Shown here: positions 53,673 through 62,361 of the stretch, in pieces
How positions within the stretch are numbered: the stretch's first letter is position 1
How the letters are laid out: every line of letters begins with the position of its first letter
Assembly (NCBI RefSeq): GCF_016427565.1
Contig: NZ_JAELXT010000003.1
Location: 62,001-126,000, forward strand
DNA from: Microvirga splendida
GTDB lineage: Bacteria; Pseudomonadota; Alphaproteobacteria; Rhizobiales; Beijerinckiaceae
DNA length: 64,000 nucleotides
Direction of reading: 5' to 3'
Position numbers and translations under genes: made by a program
Notes under the pieces: generated by a model
Seen by the model: only the letters and a program-made list of their open reading frames with translations
Database searches by the model: none
What the model was told of the DNA's origin: nothing

Positions 53673-54013
53673 CGGGTTCTCCCGTTCTGACCCCCTACAG
53701 AAGTAGATACCGTCGAAATGGTCCTCCCAACGGTGTCGCTGTTGTTATTGGTCAGGTAACTGACGGTTGCGCAAAGAGCGCTACGGCAAGACTACCTAAA
53801 GGAAGCTTGGCACTAAGCAAGAGCGCGCAGGTATGGGGGAGGGGCGTAGACAACGCACATGGTCGGCAAAGCTTTAGCCCGTAAGGCATTCAGCGTGTGG
53901 GAAATTTGGTGTTAGTTTTGAAATAACAGAGCCTTAACTCTTGCAGATTGTAGGTCCGATGCACACATTCCGCGCATTGGACCATTCAAGCTTTTGGTCT
54001 GCTGGAGACTGGA
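53673..54013. other. Intergenic region, nothing recognised
   Basis: About 340 bases between two divergent genes. It should hold both promoters; I see no RNA gene, repeat or clear operator in it. Confidence 0.5.
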
Positions 54014-54451
54014 ATGAACACTGCCCGCAGCGCTGTTTTCGACGCGATCAAGACGGCCGGCCCGAGCCGGGAGGATGCGATCGCGCGCATCACCCTGGTT
54101 GCAAAGTTGCTGGACAGCGCCTTTCTGATTCCGGGCCTGAACAGGCGCGTCGGCCTGGATGCGGTGCTGGGCCTCGTGCCGGGTGTCGGCGATGCGCTGT
54201 CCGCGGCGCTTGCCAGCTATATTGTTTGGGAAGCCCGCCAACTGGGGCTGCCGCGCTGGAAGATCGCCCGGATGATCGGCAACGTTGCGATGGACACCGC
54301 CATCGGCGCCATTCCGCTGGCGGGCGACGTGTTCGACGTCTTCTTCAAGGCCAACGAGCGCAACCTGCGGATCATTCACGAGCATCTCGGCACGCCCAAG
54401 CGCGGGCCGAAAGAAATCGACGGTGTCGCAGTCAGGATCGAGGAGCGCTGA
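54014..54451 (+). CDS. DUF4112 protein
   Basis: A 145-residue protein of the DUF4112 family with its signature LLDSAFLIPGLNRRVGLDAV then LGLVPGVGDA, and a second hydrophobic segment AMDTAIGAIPLAGDVFDVFF, followed by the basic KANERNLR motif. Two amphipathic or membrane-associating stretches suggest a peripheral or integral inner-membrane protein. Function of the family is unknown. It abuts the next gene directly (TGA then ATG), so the pair is co-translated. Confidence 0.88.
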   Translation: MNTARSAVFDAIKTAGPSREDAIARITLVAKLLDSAFLIPGLNRRVGLDAVLGLVPGVGDALSAALASYIVWEARQLGLPRWKIARMIGNVAMDTAIGAIPLAGDVFDVFFKANERNLRIIHEHLGTPKRGPKEIDGVAVRIEER

Positions 54452-54859
54452 ATGAGACGGCTGTTGTGGATCGTTGCCTGGATTGCCGTGGCGCTCTGGT
54501 CCCTGTTCGCCTGGGGAGCCTATGGGCTTCTGGACTTCTTCGGCGGCATGGCGGCTCGCAACGCCGACATCGTTCCGGGCAATCCCGAGGCGGTCGAATG
54601 GCTGTCCTGGGCTCTGATCACGCTGAGAGGTCTGGGCCTCGGCGCCATCGTGTTCGTCTGGGGCCTCGTATCGCTGCTCATCCTGGCCGTTCCGGCCGTG
54701 CTGAGCCTGTTTCTCGGCAGCTCACGCCACCATCATCATCGCGTTCACGAGTGGCGAGGGCCTGGAACCGGCCCAAACCCTTCAACGCCGTTCACGCCGC
54801 CGACCGGATCGTATCAGCCGAACGGATTGCATCCGCCGCGCCGGATCGAGAAGCGCTGA
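54452..54859 (+). CDS. Small membrane protein with His-rich tail
   Basis: A 135-residue protein with two predicted transmembrane helices (~3-28 and ~52-88) and a hydrophilic C-terminus beginning with a His cluster (SRHHHHRVHEW) and continuing Pro/Gly/Thr-rich. The His cluster could bind metal, but that is speculation. It starts at the base after the DUF4112 stop and is followed by a good terminator. Confidence 0.7.
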   Translation: MRRLLWIVAWIAVALWSLFAWGAYGLLDFFGGMAARNADIVPGNPEAVEWLSWALITLRGLGLGAIVFVWGLVSLLILAVPAVLSLFLGSSRHHHHRVHEWRGPGTGPNPSTPFTPPTGSYQPNGLHPPRRIEKR

Positions 54860-54866
54860 AACGAGA

Positions 54867-54902
54867 AAGGGCGAAGCGGCATCCGCTTCGCCCTTCGCTT
54901 TT
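54867..54902 (+). terminator. Rho-independent terminator after the DUF4112 pair
   Basis: AAGGGCGAAGCGG (54867-54879) pairs perfectly with 54883-54895 around a CAT loop, then CGCTTTT. Confidence 0.8.
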
Positions 54903-54930
54903 CTGGCCCTGGGTGATCGGCCGAAGCACC

Positions 54931-55028
54931 TGTCATCCCCGGCGGCCGCAGGCCGGGAAGGGGATCCATTCACAGGCGCAACCCTATGGATTCCCTTCCC
55001 CTCCGTTGCGCTCCGGCCGGGAATGACA
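54931..55028. repeat. Intergenic palindromic repeat element
   Basis: About 98 bases with nested inverted repeats. The outer arms TGTCATCCCCGGC (54931-54943) and GCCGGGAATGACA match with one mismatch. The inner arms GGGAAGGGGATCCAT and ATGGATTCCCTTCCC match with one mismatch. Such REP/palindrome units are typically dispersed in rhizobial genomes, between convergent genes as here. Confidence 0.65.
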
Positions 55029-55050
55029 CCATTCCTGTCTTGGTCGAAGC

Positions 55051-55860
55051 CTATCGATGGCTTGAGATGAACTGCTTGAAGCGCTCTGATTTGGGAGCTT
55101 CGAACACCTCCGCGGGTGCGCCTTCCTCCTCCACCACGCCCTTGTGCAGGAACACGACCCGGTTCGACACGTCGCGTGCGAAGCCCATTTCGTGCGTCAC
55201 CACCAGCATGGTGCGGCCTTCCTCGGCGAGCGAGCGCATGACGCGCAGCACCTCGCCGACGAGTTCCGGATCGAGCGCCGAGGTCGGCTCGTCGAAGAGC
55301 ATCACCTTCGGGTGCATGGCGAGCGCCCGCGCGATGGCGGCGCGCTGCTGCTGGCCGCCGGAGAGGTGAGAGGGGTACTGATTGCGCTTGTCGACGATGC
55401 CGACCTTCGCCAGCAGTTCCTCGGCCTCGGCGATGCATTCCGCCTTCGGGCGTTTCTGCACATGCACGGGTGCTTCGATGACATTCTCCAGGATCGTCAT
55501 GTGGGACCAGAGGTTGAAGCTCTGGAACACCATGGCGACGCGGGAGCGGATGCGGTCCACCTGACGCTGGTCGGCAGGCTCCATGCCCTTGCGGCCCTTC
55601 CTCAGGCCGATGGTCTCCCCGCCGATGCGGATCTCGCCGGAATCGGGCACCTCCAGCATGTTGATGCAGCGGAGCATGGTCGACTTGCCGGAGCCGGAGG
55701 CGCCGAGGATCGAGATCACGTCGCCTTCCTTGGCGCTCAAGGAAACGCCTTTGAGGACTTCGAGCGATCCGAAGCTCTTGCGGAGATTCTGCACGGAAAC
55801 GGCCTGGGCCGCCTCGGAGGACGCAAGCTGGGACGACAAAGGTGCAACTCCGTTAGACAT
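55051..55860 (-). CDS. hisP: Polar amino-acid ABC transporter ATPase (HisP/GlnQ type)
   Basis: A 269-residue ABC ATPase: Walker [15 protein letters not shown]-loop [13 protein letters not shown], signature [17 protein letters not shown], Walker [15 protein letters not shown] and switch [18 protein letters not shown], all diagnostic of polar amino-acid transporters. Its start overlaps the permease end by 8 bases. With the two permeases and two binding proteins it forms an importer probably for basic amino acids or opine-like compounds. Confidence 0.93.
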   Translation of the reverse strand: MSNGVAPLSSQLASSEAAQAVSVQNLRKSFGSLEVLKGVSLSAKEGDVISILGASGSGKSTMLRCINMLEVPDSGEIRIGGETIGLRKGRKGMEPADQRQVDRIRSRVAMVFQSFNLWSHMTILENVIEAPVHVQKRPKAECIAEAEELLAKVGIVDKRNQYPSHLSGGQQQRAAIARALAMHPKVMLFDEPTSALDPELVGEVLRVMRSLAEEGRTMLVVTHEMGFARDVSNRVVFLHKGVVEEEGAPAEVFEAPKSERFKQFISSHR

Positions 55861-56578
55861 GGGCGGCCTCCAGACGCGGCTCCACGGCCGGTGGGCGCCG
55901 CAGGTGAGGCGAGAGCCACCATTCGATGGCCATGATGATGCGGGTGATGATGAAATTCATGATCAGGTAGATCAGGCCGGCGACGACGAACACCTCGATG
56001 GCGCGGAAGGTCTGCGAGATCAGCTTCGCGGCGAGGCCCGTGACCTCCATCATGGTGATGACCGAGGCCAGCGATGTCGCCTTCACCATGAGAATGATCT
56101 CGCTGCCATAGGCCGGGAGGGCCTGCCGGACTGCGATGGGAAAGACGACGCGGCGGTAGAGCAGGAAGCCCGACATGCCGCAGGCCCGTGCGGCCTCGAC
56201 CTGGTTGTGCGGGACGGATTGCAGCCCGCCGCGCATGATCTCGCTGGCATAGGCGGCCGTATTGAGCGTGAGGGCAAGCACCGCGCACCAGTAGGGCTCG
56301 CGGAAGAAGACCCACAGGCCCCATTCCTGCAAGGTCGGGCGGAACTGGCCGAGGCCGTAATAGATCAGGAAGATCTGCACGAGCAGCGGCGTTCCGCGGA
56401 ACACGAAAACATAAGCCTGGGCCGGCCAGTCGAGCACCTTGAGGCCCGACATGCGCATGAGCGCCAGAAGCATGGCGAGAACGGCGCCAAGGCCCACGGC
56501 CATGAAGGCGAGGTTCAGCGTCAGCGGCACGCCGCTCAGCAGGGTCAGAAAGGCATCCCACATGAAAGCGAAGTCCAT
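55853..56578 (-). CDS. hisM: Polar amino-acid ABC transporter permease (HisM type)
   Basis: A 241-residue inner-membrane permease with about five helices and the coupling motif of HisM/GlnP permeases ([20 protein letters not shown], then AARACGMSG). The ATG at 56578 overlaps the upstream permease stop, and the end overlaps hisP. Confidence 0.92.
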   Translation of the reverse strand: MDFAFMWDAFLTLLSGVPLTLNLAFMAVGLGAVLAMLLALMRMSGLKVLDWPAQAYVFVFRGTPLLVQIFLIYYGLGQFRPTLQEWGLWVFFREPYWCAVLALTLNTAAYASEIMRGGLQSVPHNQVEAARACGMSGFLLYRRVVFPIAVRQALPAYGSEIILMVKATSLASVITMMEVTGLAAKLISQTFRAIEVFVVAGLIYLIMNFIITRIIMAIEWWLSPHLRRPPAVEPRLEAAHV

Positions 56579-57309
56579 CAGGAAGCCCTCCGCATGCCAC
56601 GCATCGAGTGGGTCTCCGCGCGCTGGAACAGATAGGTGGAAACCCACGTAATGAGCAGGTAGAGCACCGCAGCCGTGAGATAGAAATCGAACGGGCGGCG
56701 CGTGGAGCCTGCCGCGATATGCGACTGGCGCAGTAGCTCGACGAGGCCCGTCACGGAGATGAGCGCCGACTCCTTCAGGACCAGCTGCCACGTGTTGCCG
56801 AGGCCCGGAATGGCATAGCGCAGAACCTGCGGGGCAATGATGCGGCGGAACATGAGCCAGCGGTGCATGCCAACGGAGCGCGCCGCCTCGATCTCGCCGC
56901 GGCTGACGACCTGATAGGCGCCGCGAAACACCTCGGCTTGATAGGCGCCTGACACGATGCCGATAGCCATGGCGCCCGTCGCGAAGGCCGGCACGCCGAT
57001 GAAGCCGTCGGCGCCGAACAGGCTGCCGATGGCGCCGAGGGCCGCGCTGCCGCCGAAATAGAAGAGATAGATCACGAGAAGATCGGGGATGCCGCGCAGG
57101 ACCGTGGTGTAGCCGTCGGCCAAGCCGCGGATCACGACATTGCCGCCGATCTTGCCCCAGGCCACCAGGGTGCCGACGACGGAGCCCGCGAGGAAGCCGC
57201 AAGTGGCGACCGCAATCGTCATGCCGGCTGCGGTGAGGAGCGCCCATCCCCATCCATTGGGACCGAACCCGACGAGCTCGAAATAGCTCAGTTGCTGCAC
57301 GCGTCTCAA
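56578..57309 (-). CDS. hisQ: Polar amino-acid ABC transporter permease (HisQ type)
   Basis: A 243-residue permease with five or so helices and the EAA loop AYQAEVFRGAYQVVSRGEIE followed by AARSVGMHRW. It pairs with the HisM-type permease. The start codon is uncertain: TTG at 57309 or GTG at 57300, with no ATG nearby and a modest ribosome site. Confidence 0.9.
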   Translation of the reverse strand: MRRVQQLSYFELVGFGPNGWGWALLTAAGMTIAVATCGFLAGSVVGTLVAWGKIGGNVVIRGLADGYTTVLRGIPDLLVIYLFYFGGSAALGAIGSLFGADGFIGVPAFATGAMAIGIVSGAYQAEVFRGAYQVVSRGEIEAARSVGMHRWLMFRRIIAPQVLRYAIPGLGNTWQLVLKESALISVTGLVELLRQSHIAAGSTRRPFDFYLTAAVLYLLITWVSTYLFQRAETHSMRGMRRAS

Positions 57310-57381
57310 CTTTCTTGAATATGTCTCCCCCTGTGGAAGGCAGCGGGCGAGACAGCACTTTCAACATCCGGTTTCGACCGG

Positions 57382-57419
57382 ATCCATCCCGGGCCCGCAG
57401 AGCCGGGCCCGGGATGGAT
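57382..57419. terminator. Long GC-rich hairpin between the binding-protein gene and hisQ
   Basis: A 16-base perfect stem, ATCCATCCCGGGCCCG with its complement at 57404-57419, around a 6-base loop. The T-run lies on the plus-strand side, whereas the flanking genes are on the minus strand. It probably stabilises the binding-protein mRNA 3' end rather than acting as a classic terminator. Confidence 0.5.
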
Positions 57420-57431
57420 TTTTTTCCGTCA

Positions 57432-58277
57432 TCAGGCCTGCGGGGTCGCGTCGATCTTGAACCACTTCTCGGACAGCTTCTTGATCGTGCCGTCCTTGAT
57501 CGCAGCCTGGATCGCCTCGTCGAAGGACTTCTTCAGCTCCGCGTCGTCCTTGCGCATGCCGACCGCAACGCCCCGGCCCAGCACGCCGCCGCGCATGCCC
57601 GTGCCGGCGATGACCATGTCCTTGAACTCGGGCTTTTCCTGCGTGGCCTTCAGGGCCCCATGCCCGGCGAAGATCGCATCGATGCGGCCGGCGGTCAGGT
57701 CGAGGTCGTGCTGCTCCGTCGTCTTGTACTCGCGGATCTCGATGGTGTCCTTGAGATGCTGCTCCAGGAACTGCGAGTTCACGGTCGAGCCCTGCACGCC
57801 GACCGTCTTGCCCTTGAGGAGCGGCTTCCAGGCCTCAATAGCCTTCTTCGCGCCCTCGGGATCCTTCTCGAAGCTCACCGTCGTGCCGGTTCCGGCCAAT
57901 TTGGCGAGGGGAGAATCCTTCATCACGCCGAAGCCGTGCGGGGTGGATGCATAGGGAAGCGAGAAGTTCATCACTTCCAGGCGCTTGTCGGTGATGTTCA
58001 TGCCGGCCATGATGGCGTCGTACTTCTTCGCCTGCAGGGCCGGGATGATGCCATCCCAGTCCTGAGCCACGATCTCGCACTTCACCTTCATGCGCGCGCA
58101 GAGTTCATTGGCGAGGTCGATCTCGAACCCTTCGAGCTTGCCGCCCGCGCCCGTGAAGTTCCACGGGGCATAGGCGCCCTCCGTGGCGATCTTGACCGTC
58201 TTCTCCTGCGCGGCGGCTCCACCCATAGCGAGAGCGGAGGCCAGCAGGCCTAAACCCAAAGCCTTGAACAGTTTCAT
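57432..58277 (-). CDS. Periplasmic polar amino-acid-binding protein 1
   Basis: A 281-residue solute-binding protein of family 3 with a signal peptide ending near GGAAAQ (~24). Core motifs are VKIATEGAYAPWNFTG, GFEIDLANELCARM, QDWDGIIPAL and YDAIMAGMNITDKR. A two-Cys hinge (ELCARMKVKCEI) suggests a disulfide, as in Lys/Arg/Orn- or octopine-binding proteins. ATG at 58277 follows AGAGGG by about 7 bases. It is strongly similar to the next upstream gene, indicating tandem duplication. Confidence 0.92.
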   Translation of the reverse strand: MKLFKALGLGLLASALAMGGAAAQEKTVKIATEGAYAPWNFTGAGGKLEGFEIDLANELCARMKVKCEIVAQDWDGIIPALQAKKYDAIMAGMNITDKRLEVMNFSLPYASTPHGFGVMKDSPLAKLAGTGTTVSFEKDPEGAKKAIEAWKPLLKGKTVGVQGSTVNSQFLEQHLKDTIEIREYKTTEQHDLDLTAGRIDAIFAGHGALKATQEKPEFKDMVIAGTGMRGGVLGRGVAVGMRKDDAELKKSFDEAIQAAIKDGTIKKLSEKWFKIDATPQA

Positions 58278-58458
58278 CGTCATCCCTCTGGTCAGTTTCG
58301 ACTGATCCCGTTGTCGGGTGACAGGCGGCTCCGTGAGCCGGAGCTGTCATCCTGCATGCCAAAGCTAACATTCAAAAGCCAAGCCGGTGCAAGCCCTAAA
58401 CATGTTCAATAGGGCAGCCAAGCTGGCAATTTCAGTGGCAAACAGGCTTTCCCATACG

Positions 58459-58485
58459 AAAAAGGCGCGGCCGAAGCCGCGCCTT
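58459..58485 (-). terminator. Rho-independent terminator between the two binding-protein genes
   Basis: Read on the minus strand: AAGGCGCGGC-TTCG-GCCGCGCCTT followed by T residues, 20 bases after the stop of binding protein 2. Confidence 0.85.
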
Positions 58486-58505
58486 GATCCTGCTGGCGAG
58501 ATCGA

Positions 58506-59351
58506 TCAGCTGCGGGGGGTCAGGTCGACCTTGAACCACTTCTCGGACAGCTTCTTCACGGTGCCGTCCTTGATGGCGGCCTGGATCGCGTCCTCGAAGC
58601 CCTTCTTCAATTCGGCTTCACCCTGGCGCATGCCCACGCCGACGCCGGCGCCGAGAATGCCGCCGGTGATCGAGGGACCGACCATCGCGTAGTCCTTGAA
58701 CTCGGGCTTGTCGAGGGTGCCGATGATGGCGGTCGAGTCGGCCAGAACCGCATCGATGCGGCCTGCGGCGAGGTCGAGATCGTGCTGCTCGGTGGTCTTG
58801 TACTCGCGGATCTCGGCGACGTCCTTCAGGTACTTGTCGGCGAACTTCGAGTGGATGGTCGAGCCCTGGACGCCGATGGTCTTGCCCTTCAGGAGCGGCT
58901 TGTAGGCCTGGATGGCCTTCTCGGCGGCAGCCTGCTGGCTGCCCAGGTTGAAGGCCTCACCGGTGCCCGGCATCTTCGCCAGCGGCGAGTTCTTCGCCAC
59001 GAGGAAGCCGTTCGGGGAGTTGGCATAGGGACCGGCGAAGTCGATGGTCTTCTTGCGCTCGTCCGTGATGCTCATGCCGGCCATGATGGCGTCGTACTTC
59101 TTGGCGGTCAGCGCCGGGATGATGCCGTCCCAATCCTGGGCCACGATCTCGCATTTTACCTTCATGCGCGCGCACAGGTCGTTGGCCAGATCGATTTCGA
59201 AGCCTTCGAGCTTGCCGCCGGGGCCCGTGAAGTTCCAGGGGGCGTAAGCACCTTCCGTGGCGATCTTTACAGTCTTCTCCTGAGCGGCTGCTCCACCCAT
59301 GGCGAGAGCGGAGCCGAGGAGGGCCAAGCCGATGGTCTTCACAAATTTCAT
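58506..59351 (-). CDS. Periplasmic polar amino-acid-binding protein 2
   Basis: A 281-residue paralogue of binding protein 1, with the same signal peptide and N-terminal core (TVKIATEGAYAPWNFTGPGG). Divergence is concentrated in the middle: IDFAGPYANSPNGFLVAKNS replaces MNFSLPYASTPHGFGVMKDS, and SQQAAAEKAIQAYKPLLKGK replaces its counterpart. The two probably bind different ligands but share one membrane complex. A terminator separates them, allowing separate expression. Confidence 0.92.
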   Translation of the reverse strand: MKFVKTIGLALLGSALAMGGAAAQEKTVKIATEGAYAPWNFTGPGGKLEGFEIDLANDLCARMKVKCEIVAQDWDGIIPALTAKKYDAIMAGMSITDERKKTIDFAGPYANSPNGFLVAKNSPLAKMPGTGEAFNLGSQQAAAEKAIQAYKPLLKGKTIGVQGSTIHSKFADKYLKDVAEIREYKTTEQHDLDLAAGRIDAVLADSTAIIGTLDKPEFKDYAMVGPSITGGILGAGVGVGMRQGEAELKKGFEDAIQAAIKDGTVKKLSEKWFKVDLTPRS

Positions 59352-59476
59352 TTGTCGTTCCCTTGTTTGTGGGCCCGGCTCGAGGCCAGGGCCTGACTTA
59401 CCGCAGCCCTCTCGGGCCGCGCCGTGACGCAGTAACGGCCAAACTTCGAAAAAAGGCAAGGGGCGCCCGTACCGCC

Positions 59477-60175
59477 TTACACAACCCGCAGCCGGATCTC
59501 GCCGAGACCCTGGACGGCTCCGACCATGATCTGCCCTTGCTTGACCGCCCCCACGCCGTCCGGGGTGCCGGAGAAGATCACGTCGCCCGGCGCAAGCTCG
59601 AAATACGAGGAGAGATAGGCGATCTGCTCGGCCACCGACCAGATCATGTCCGACAGGTCGGCCTTCTGCCGCACGGCATCGTCCACCGTCAGGGAGATGG
59701 CGCCCTTCGCGGGATGGCCGACCTTGGACACGGGATGGATCGGGCCCACGGGGCCGGAATGATCCGCAGCCTTGCCCAGCTCCCAGGGACGGCGGAGCTG
59801 CTTGGCCTCGTCCTGCAGGTCGCGGCGGGTCATGTCGAGGCCGACCGCATAGCCGAAGACGTGGTCGAGAGCCCGCTCGACGGGGATGTCACGGCCGCCC
59901 TTGGCCAGCGCCACCACCAGCTCGATCTCGAAATGGTAGTTCCCGGTCTTGGGCGGATAGGCGTGATCGGCCGTTGCGCCCTCGGCGACCGGCTGGAGGG
60001 CATCCGCCGGCTTCATGAAGAAGAACGGGGGCTCGCGGGTCGGGTCGCCGCCCATCTCCCGCGCATGGGCGGCATAGTTGCGGCCGACGCAATAGACGCG
60101 GCGCACCGGGAAGAGGTCGGCCGTTCCGGCGACGGGCAGGGCGGGGATCGAAGGCGCGGGAATGACGTAGGCCAT
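59477..60175 (-). CDS. Fumarylacetoacetate hydrolase family protein
   Basis: A 232-residue FAH-domain hydrolase. Motifs are CVGRNYAAHAREMG, PFFFMKPADAL, HFEIELVVALAKGG (metal-binding Glu pair), GYAVGLDMTRRDLQ and GDVIFSGTPDGVGAV. Members cleave C-C bonds of diketo acids or decarboxylate oxaloacetate; many are annotated 2-keto-4-pentenoate hydratase or YcgM-like. Which substrate applies here is unknown. It is monocistronic. Confidence 0.9.
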   Translation of the reverse strand: MAYVIPAPSIPALPVAGTADLFPVRRVYCVGRNYAAHAREMGGDPTREPPFFFMKPADALQPVAEGATADHAYPPKTGNYHFEIELVVALAKGGRDIPVERALDHVFGYAVGLDMTRRDLQDEAKQLRRPWELGKAADHSGPVGPIHPVSKVGHPAKGAISLTVDDAVRQKADLSDMIWSVAEQIAYLSSYFELAPGDVIFSGTPDGVGAVKQGQIMVGAVQGLGEIRLRVV

Positions 60176-60270
60176 GGGAGCTCGCGAGAGGTGAGGTGTG
60201 ATGCTCCTTCCTACACCGTGCCGCCCGCATCACAAGCCGGGAAAAGGGCTCAACCTTCCTTTGCCGCCGC

Positions 60271-60306
60271 TGCAAACGGAAACGGCGGGTCCAATGGACC
60301 CGCCGT
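60271..60306 (-). terminator. Rho-independent terminator of the DUF4142 gene
   Basis: Minus-strand reading ACGGCGGGTCCA with its complement forms a long stem, followed by TTTCCGTTTG, about 25 bases after the stop. Confidence 0.75.
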
Positions 60307-60330
60307 CAGGCGACTTCGGTTCAGGTTCGC

Positions 60331-61155
60331 TTAGCGGCGACGGGCGGTCGCGCCGGGAAGGCGACGGGAATCCTCGAGGTGATGCTCGATGTGCGGAACC
60401 ACCGAGGCCGCGAACTGGCGCAGGGACGGATCGTTGCCGGCCTGGGCATAGCCCGCGTGCAGGGCCAGAGCCTCCTGGTGCGCCATGCGCTGGGTCTGAC
60501 CGTAGAGGCGGTCGAACTGCGGGCCCGAGGTCGAGGCGAGCTGGTTCAGCATGGCCATCTTTTCCGGCGGAAGCGGAACGCCGAGGCGGATCGGGGTCAC
60601 CGAGCCCGTGGCCTGGACGTCGGCCGCACCGCCGGCCGCCGCGCCCGTGCTCGCACCGATGCCGGCGCCGACCGCTGCGCCCACGGGGCCGCCCACAAGG
60701 GCGCCCACGCCGGCGCCGGCCAGGGCACCTGTCGCCGTGCCGCCAGCCGTGCTGGGAGAGCCGCTCGCGGTCGCACCCGCTGCCGTGCCTGCGGTCGCAC
60801 CGATGCCGGCGCCAACGGCTGCACCCACCGGCCCGCCGACCAGGGCGCCGATGCCCGCGCCGGCCAGGGTGCCGCTCAGGGAGCCGCCGATGAACTGGCC
60901 GGAGGCGGTGTAGACCGGACGGCCGCCGTTCAGGGCCTGGCTCGTCGTCGTGTGATCCTGGATCATCCGTTCGGCATAGCGGCGGACGGCCGGATTGCGG
61001 GAGCGCTCGAGGGCGAGCTGGCTGGTGGCGATCTCGAAGGCATCCGATTGGGCCGCCATCATGCGATAGGTCTGGCTGTCCATGACCATCTGAGCGGAGG
61101 CCGGGGCGGCCGAAACGGATGCGGCCAGGGCCGCGAGGGCGACGTATTTCTTCAT
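60331..61155 (-). CDS. DUF4142 protein interrupted by a duplicated glycine-zipper segment
   Basis: A 274-residue exported protein with a signal peptide ending near PASAQ (~21). The ferritin-like helical DUF4142 domain is split: helices at ~28-75 (QTYRMMAAQSDAFEIATSQL; RYAERMIQDHTTTS) and ~195-260 (LNQLASTSGPQFDRLYG; HPxE-like ALALHAGYAQAG) flank a ~100-residue Gly/Ala insert containing two nearly identical 24-residue glycine zippers (97-120 and 145-168). The insert could form membrane-spanning or oligomerising hairpins. An EcfG promoter lies upstream, so it is expected in the general stress response. Confidence 0.85.
   Translation of the reverse strand: MKKYVALAALAASVSAAPASAQMVMDSQTYRMMAAQSDAFEIATSQLALERSRNPAVRRYAERMIQDHTTTSQALNGGRPVYTASGQFIGGSLSGTLAGAGIGALVGGPVGAAVGAGIGATAGTAAGATASGSPSTAGGTATGALAGAGVGALVGGPVGAAVGAGIGASTGAAAGGAADVQATGSVTPIRLGVPLPPEKMAMLNQLASTSGPQFDRLYGQTQRMAHQEALALHAGYAQAGNDPSLRQFAASVVPHIEHHLEDSRRLPGATARRR
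60652..60867 (-). repeat. Tandem 72-base repeats coding glycine-zipper segments
   Basis: Bases 60796-60867 and 60652-60723 encode LAGAGIGALVGGPVGA and LAGAGVGALVGGPVGA respectively, each followed by the same AVGAGIGA. Only one of 24 residues differs, pointing to recent internal duplication or conversion. Confidence 0.7.
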
Positions 61156-61243
61156 GGGATGAACTCCTGTTGTCCCAGGTCCCAGAACATCGTGCGCAGT
61201 CCGAAAGGCCTGCGAAGTTCATGGGTGTCTGCTGCACCCCTTC

Positions 61244-61268
61244 AACGGGGAGCGATCTGAGCGGTTCC
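61244..61268 (-). promoter_or_regulatory. EcfG (general stress sigma) promoter of the DUF4142 gene
   Basis: On the minus strand GGAAC (61268-61264), a 16-base spacer and CGTT (61247-61244) match the alphaproteobacterial EcfG consensus exactly, about 89 bases before the DUF4142 start. Confidence 0.75.
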
Positions 61269-61392
61269 AGAAGATAAGAGGAGATGCAGGGAAAATACTG
61301 CTGCGAATACTGAAGCTTAGCTTTGCTTGCGCTGTCGCGGGGCGAGACGTTAACATGTGTTAGCGCGGTTCCCGAGAGACGCAGCTTGAGCC

Positions 61393-62307
61393 TTATCCCT
61401 GCTCGCCGGGTTGGCGGATGCGGGCGAGCGAGAGCATGCCCAGGCCGCCGACGGTTCCGTCAGGGCGCAATCCCCTGCGCTCCGCCATCAGGAGAAAGCC
61501 CGTTTCATCCCGTCCGACGGTGAAGAGATGATAGCCGGCCGTGTGGATCAGTGTTCCGCCGCGGGCCGAGGCCGAGGGGGCGCCGATCACCGGGATCGGG
61601 CCGCGCGGGCCGTCGAGATGGGCGAGCGATCCCACATGGTTGTGACCGTGGAGCACGAGCTCGGCGCCCGCCCGGCAGAGCATCTTCTCGAAGCGCTTGG
61701 CATCGGTCAGGTTGCGCCCGGCTTCCGCCCCGCCCACGTGGGGCGGGTGGTGGATGAGCACGATCCGGAAGCAGCCCGGATCCTCGCCCAGCGTCTTCAG
61801 CATTTCCTCGGTGGCTTTCATCTGCCTGGAGCCGACCCTGCCCGAGGCCACGAAGGGAAGCGTCGGAATGGCGGAGGACAGGCCGACGATCGCGATGGAG
61901 CCGTAGCGGCGTAAGTAAGGAAAGCTCGCCTCGCGGCCGTCGTCGCCGCGCGTCCAGGGCGCGACCTCCTTCAAGAGGCCTGCCAGGGAGCCCCGGACAT
62001 AGGCGTCGTGATTGCCCGGCACGAAGGTGACGCGGGCCGGATCGCCGAGCTCCTCGAGGAAGACCCGGGAGGTCTTCCACTCTTCCGGCAGGCCGATGTT
62101 GCAGGTGTCTCCCGTGCAGGTGATGTGGTCCGGCTCCTGGGCATGGATGTCGGCCACCAGCGCGGCCAGGAGTTCCATGTCGTGCATGTCGTGCCGGCTG
62201 CGGTGCCAGTTGTACCAGCCGGTCAGGCGCTTGCTCAGAAGCTGCTTCAGGCGCGGCCGGGGCAGGGGGCCCACATGAGGGTCGGTCAGGTGTGCGATGC
62301 GGAACAT
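61393..62307 (-). CDS. Calcineurin-like metallophosphoesterase
   Basis: A 304-residue cytosolic phosphoesterase with all metal-ligand motifs in order: HLTDPHVG, CTGDTCN, VPGNHDAYV, LIHHPPH and LHGHNHVG. These are typical of class III cyclic-nucleotide phosphodiesterase-like enzymes, but the substrate is unknown. The start is ambiguous: ATG at 62307, or GTG at 62352 only 9 bases after the upstream mbfA stop with a GGGG-type site, which would add 15 residues and couple it to mbfA. Confidence 0.88.
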   Translation of the reverse strand: MFRIAHLTDPHVGPLPRPRLKQLLSKRLTGWYNWHRSRHDMHDMELLAALVADIHAQEPDHITCTGDTCNIGLPEEWKTSRVFLEELGDPARVTFVPGNHDAYVRGSLAGLLKEVAPWTRGDDGREASFPYLRRYGSIAIVGLSSAIPTLPFVASGRVGSRQMKATEEMLKTLGEDPGCFRIVLIHHPPHVGGAEAGRNLTDAKRFEKMLCRAGAELVLHGHNHVGSLAHLDGPRGPIPVIGAPSASARGGTLIHTAGYHLFTVGRDETGFLLMAERRGLRPDGTVGGLGMLSLARIRQPGEQG

Positions 62308-62361
62308 GGCGGCCGGGTTGATGCGGTTGGACACGAGAACTCGCGCGCGCACGCTGCCCCG

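Noticed and set aside
57382..57419. The long hairpin with a T-run as a plus-strand terminator
   Set aside because: No plus-strand gene precedes it; transcript stabilisation for the minus-strand operon is more sensible.
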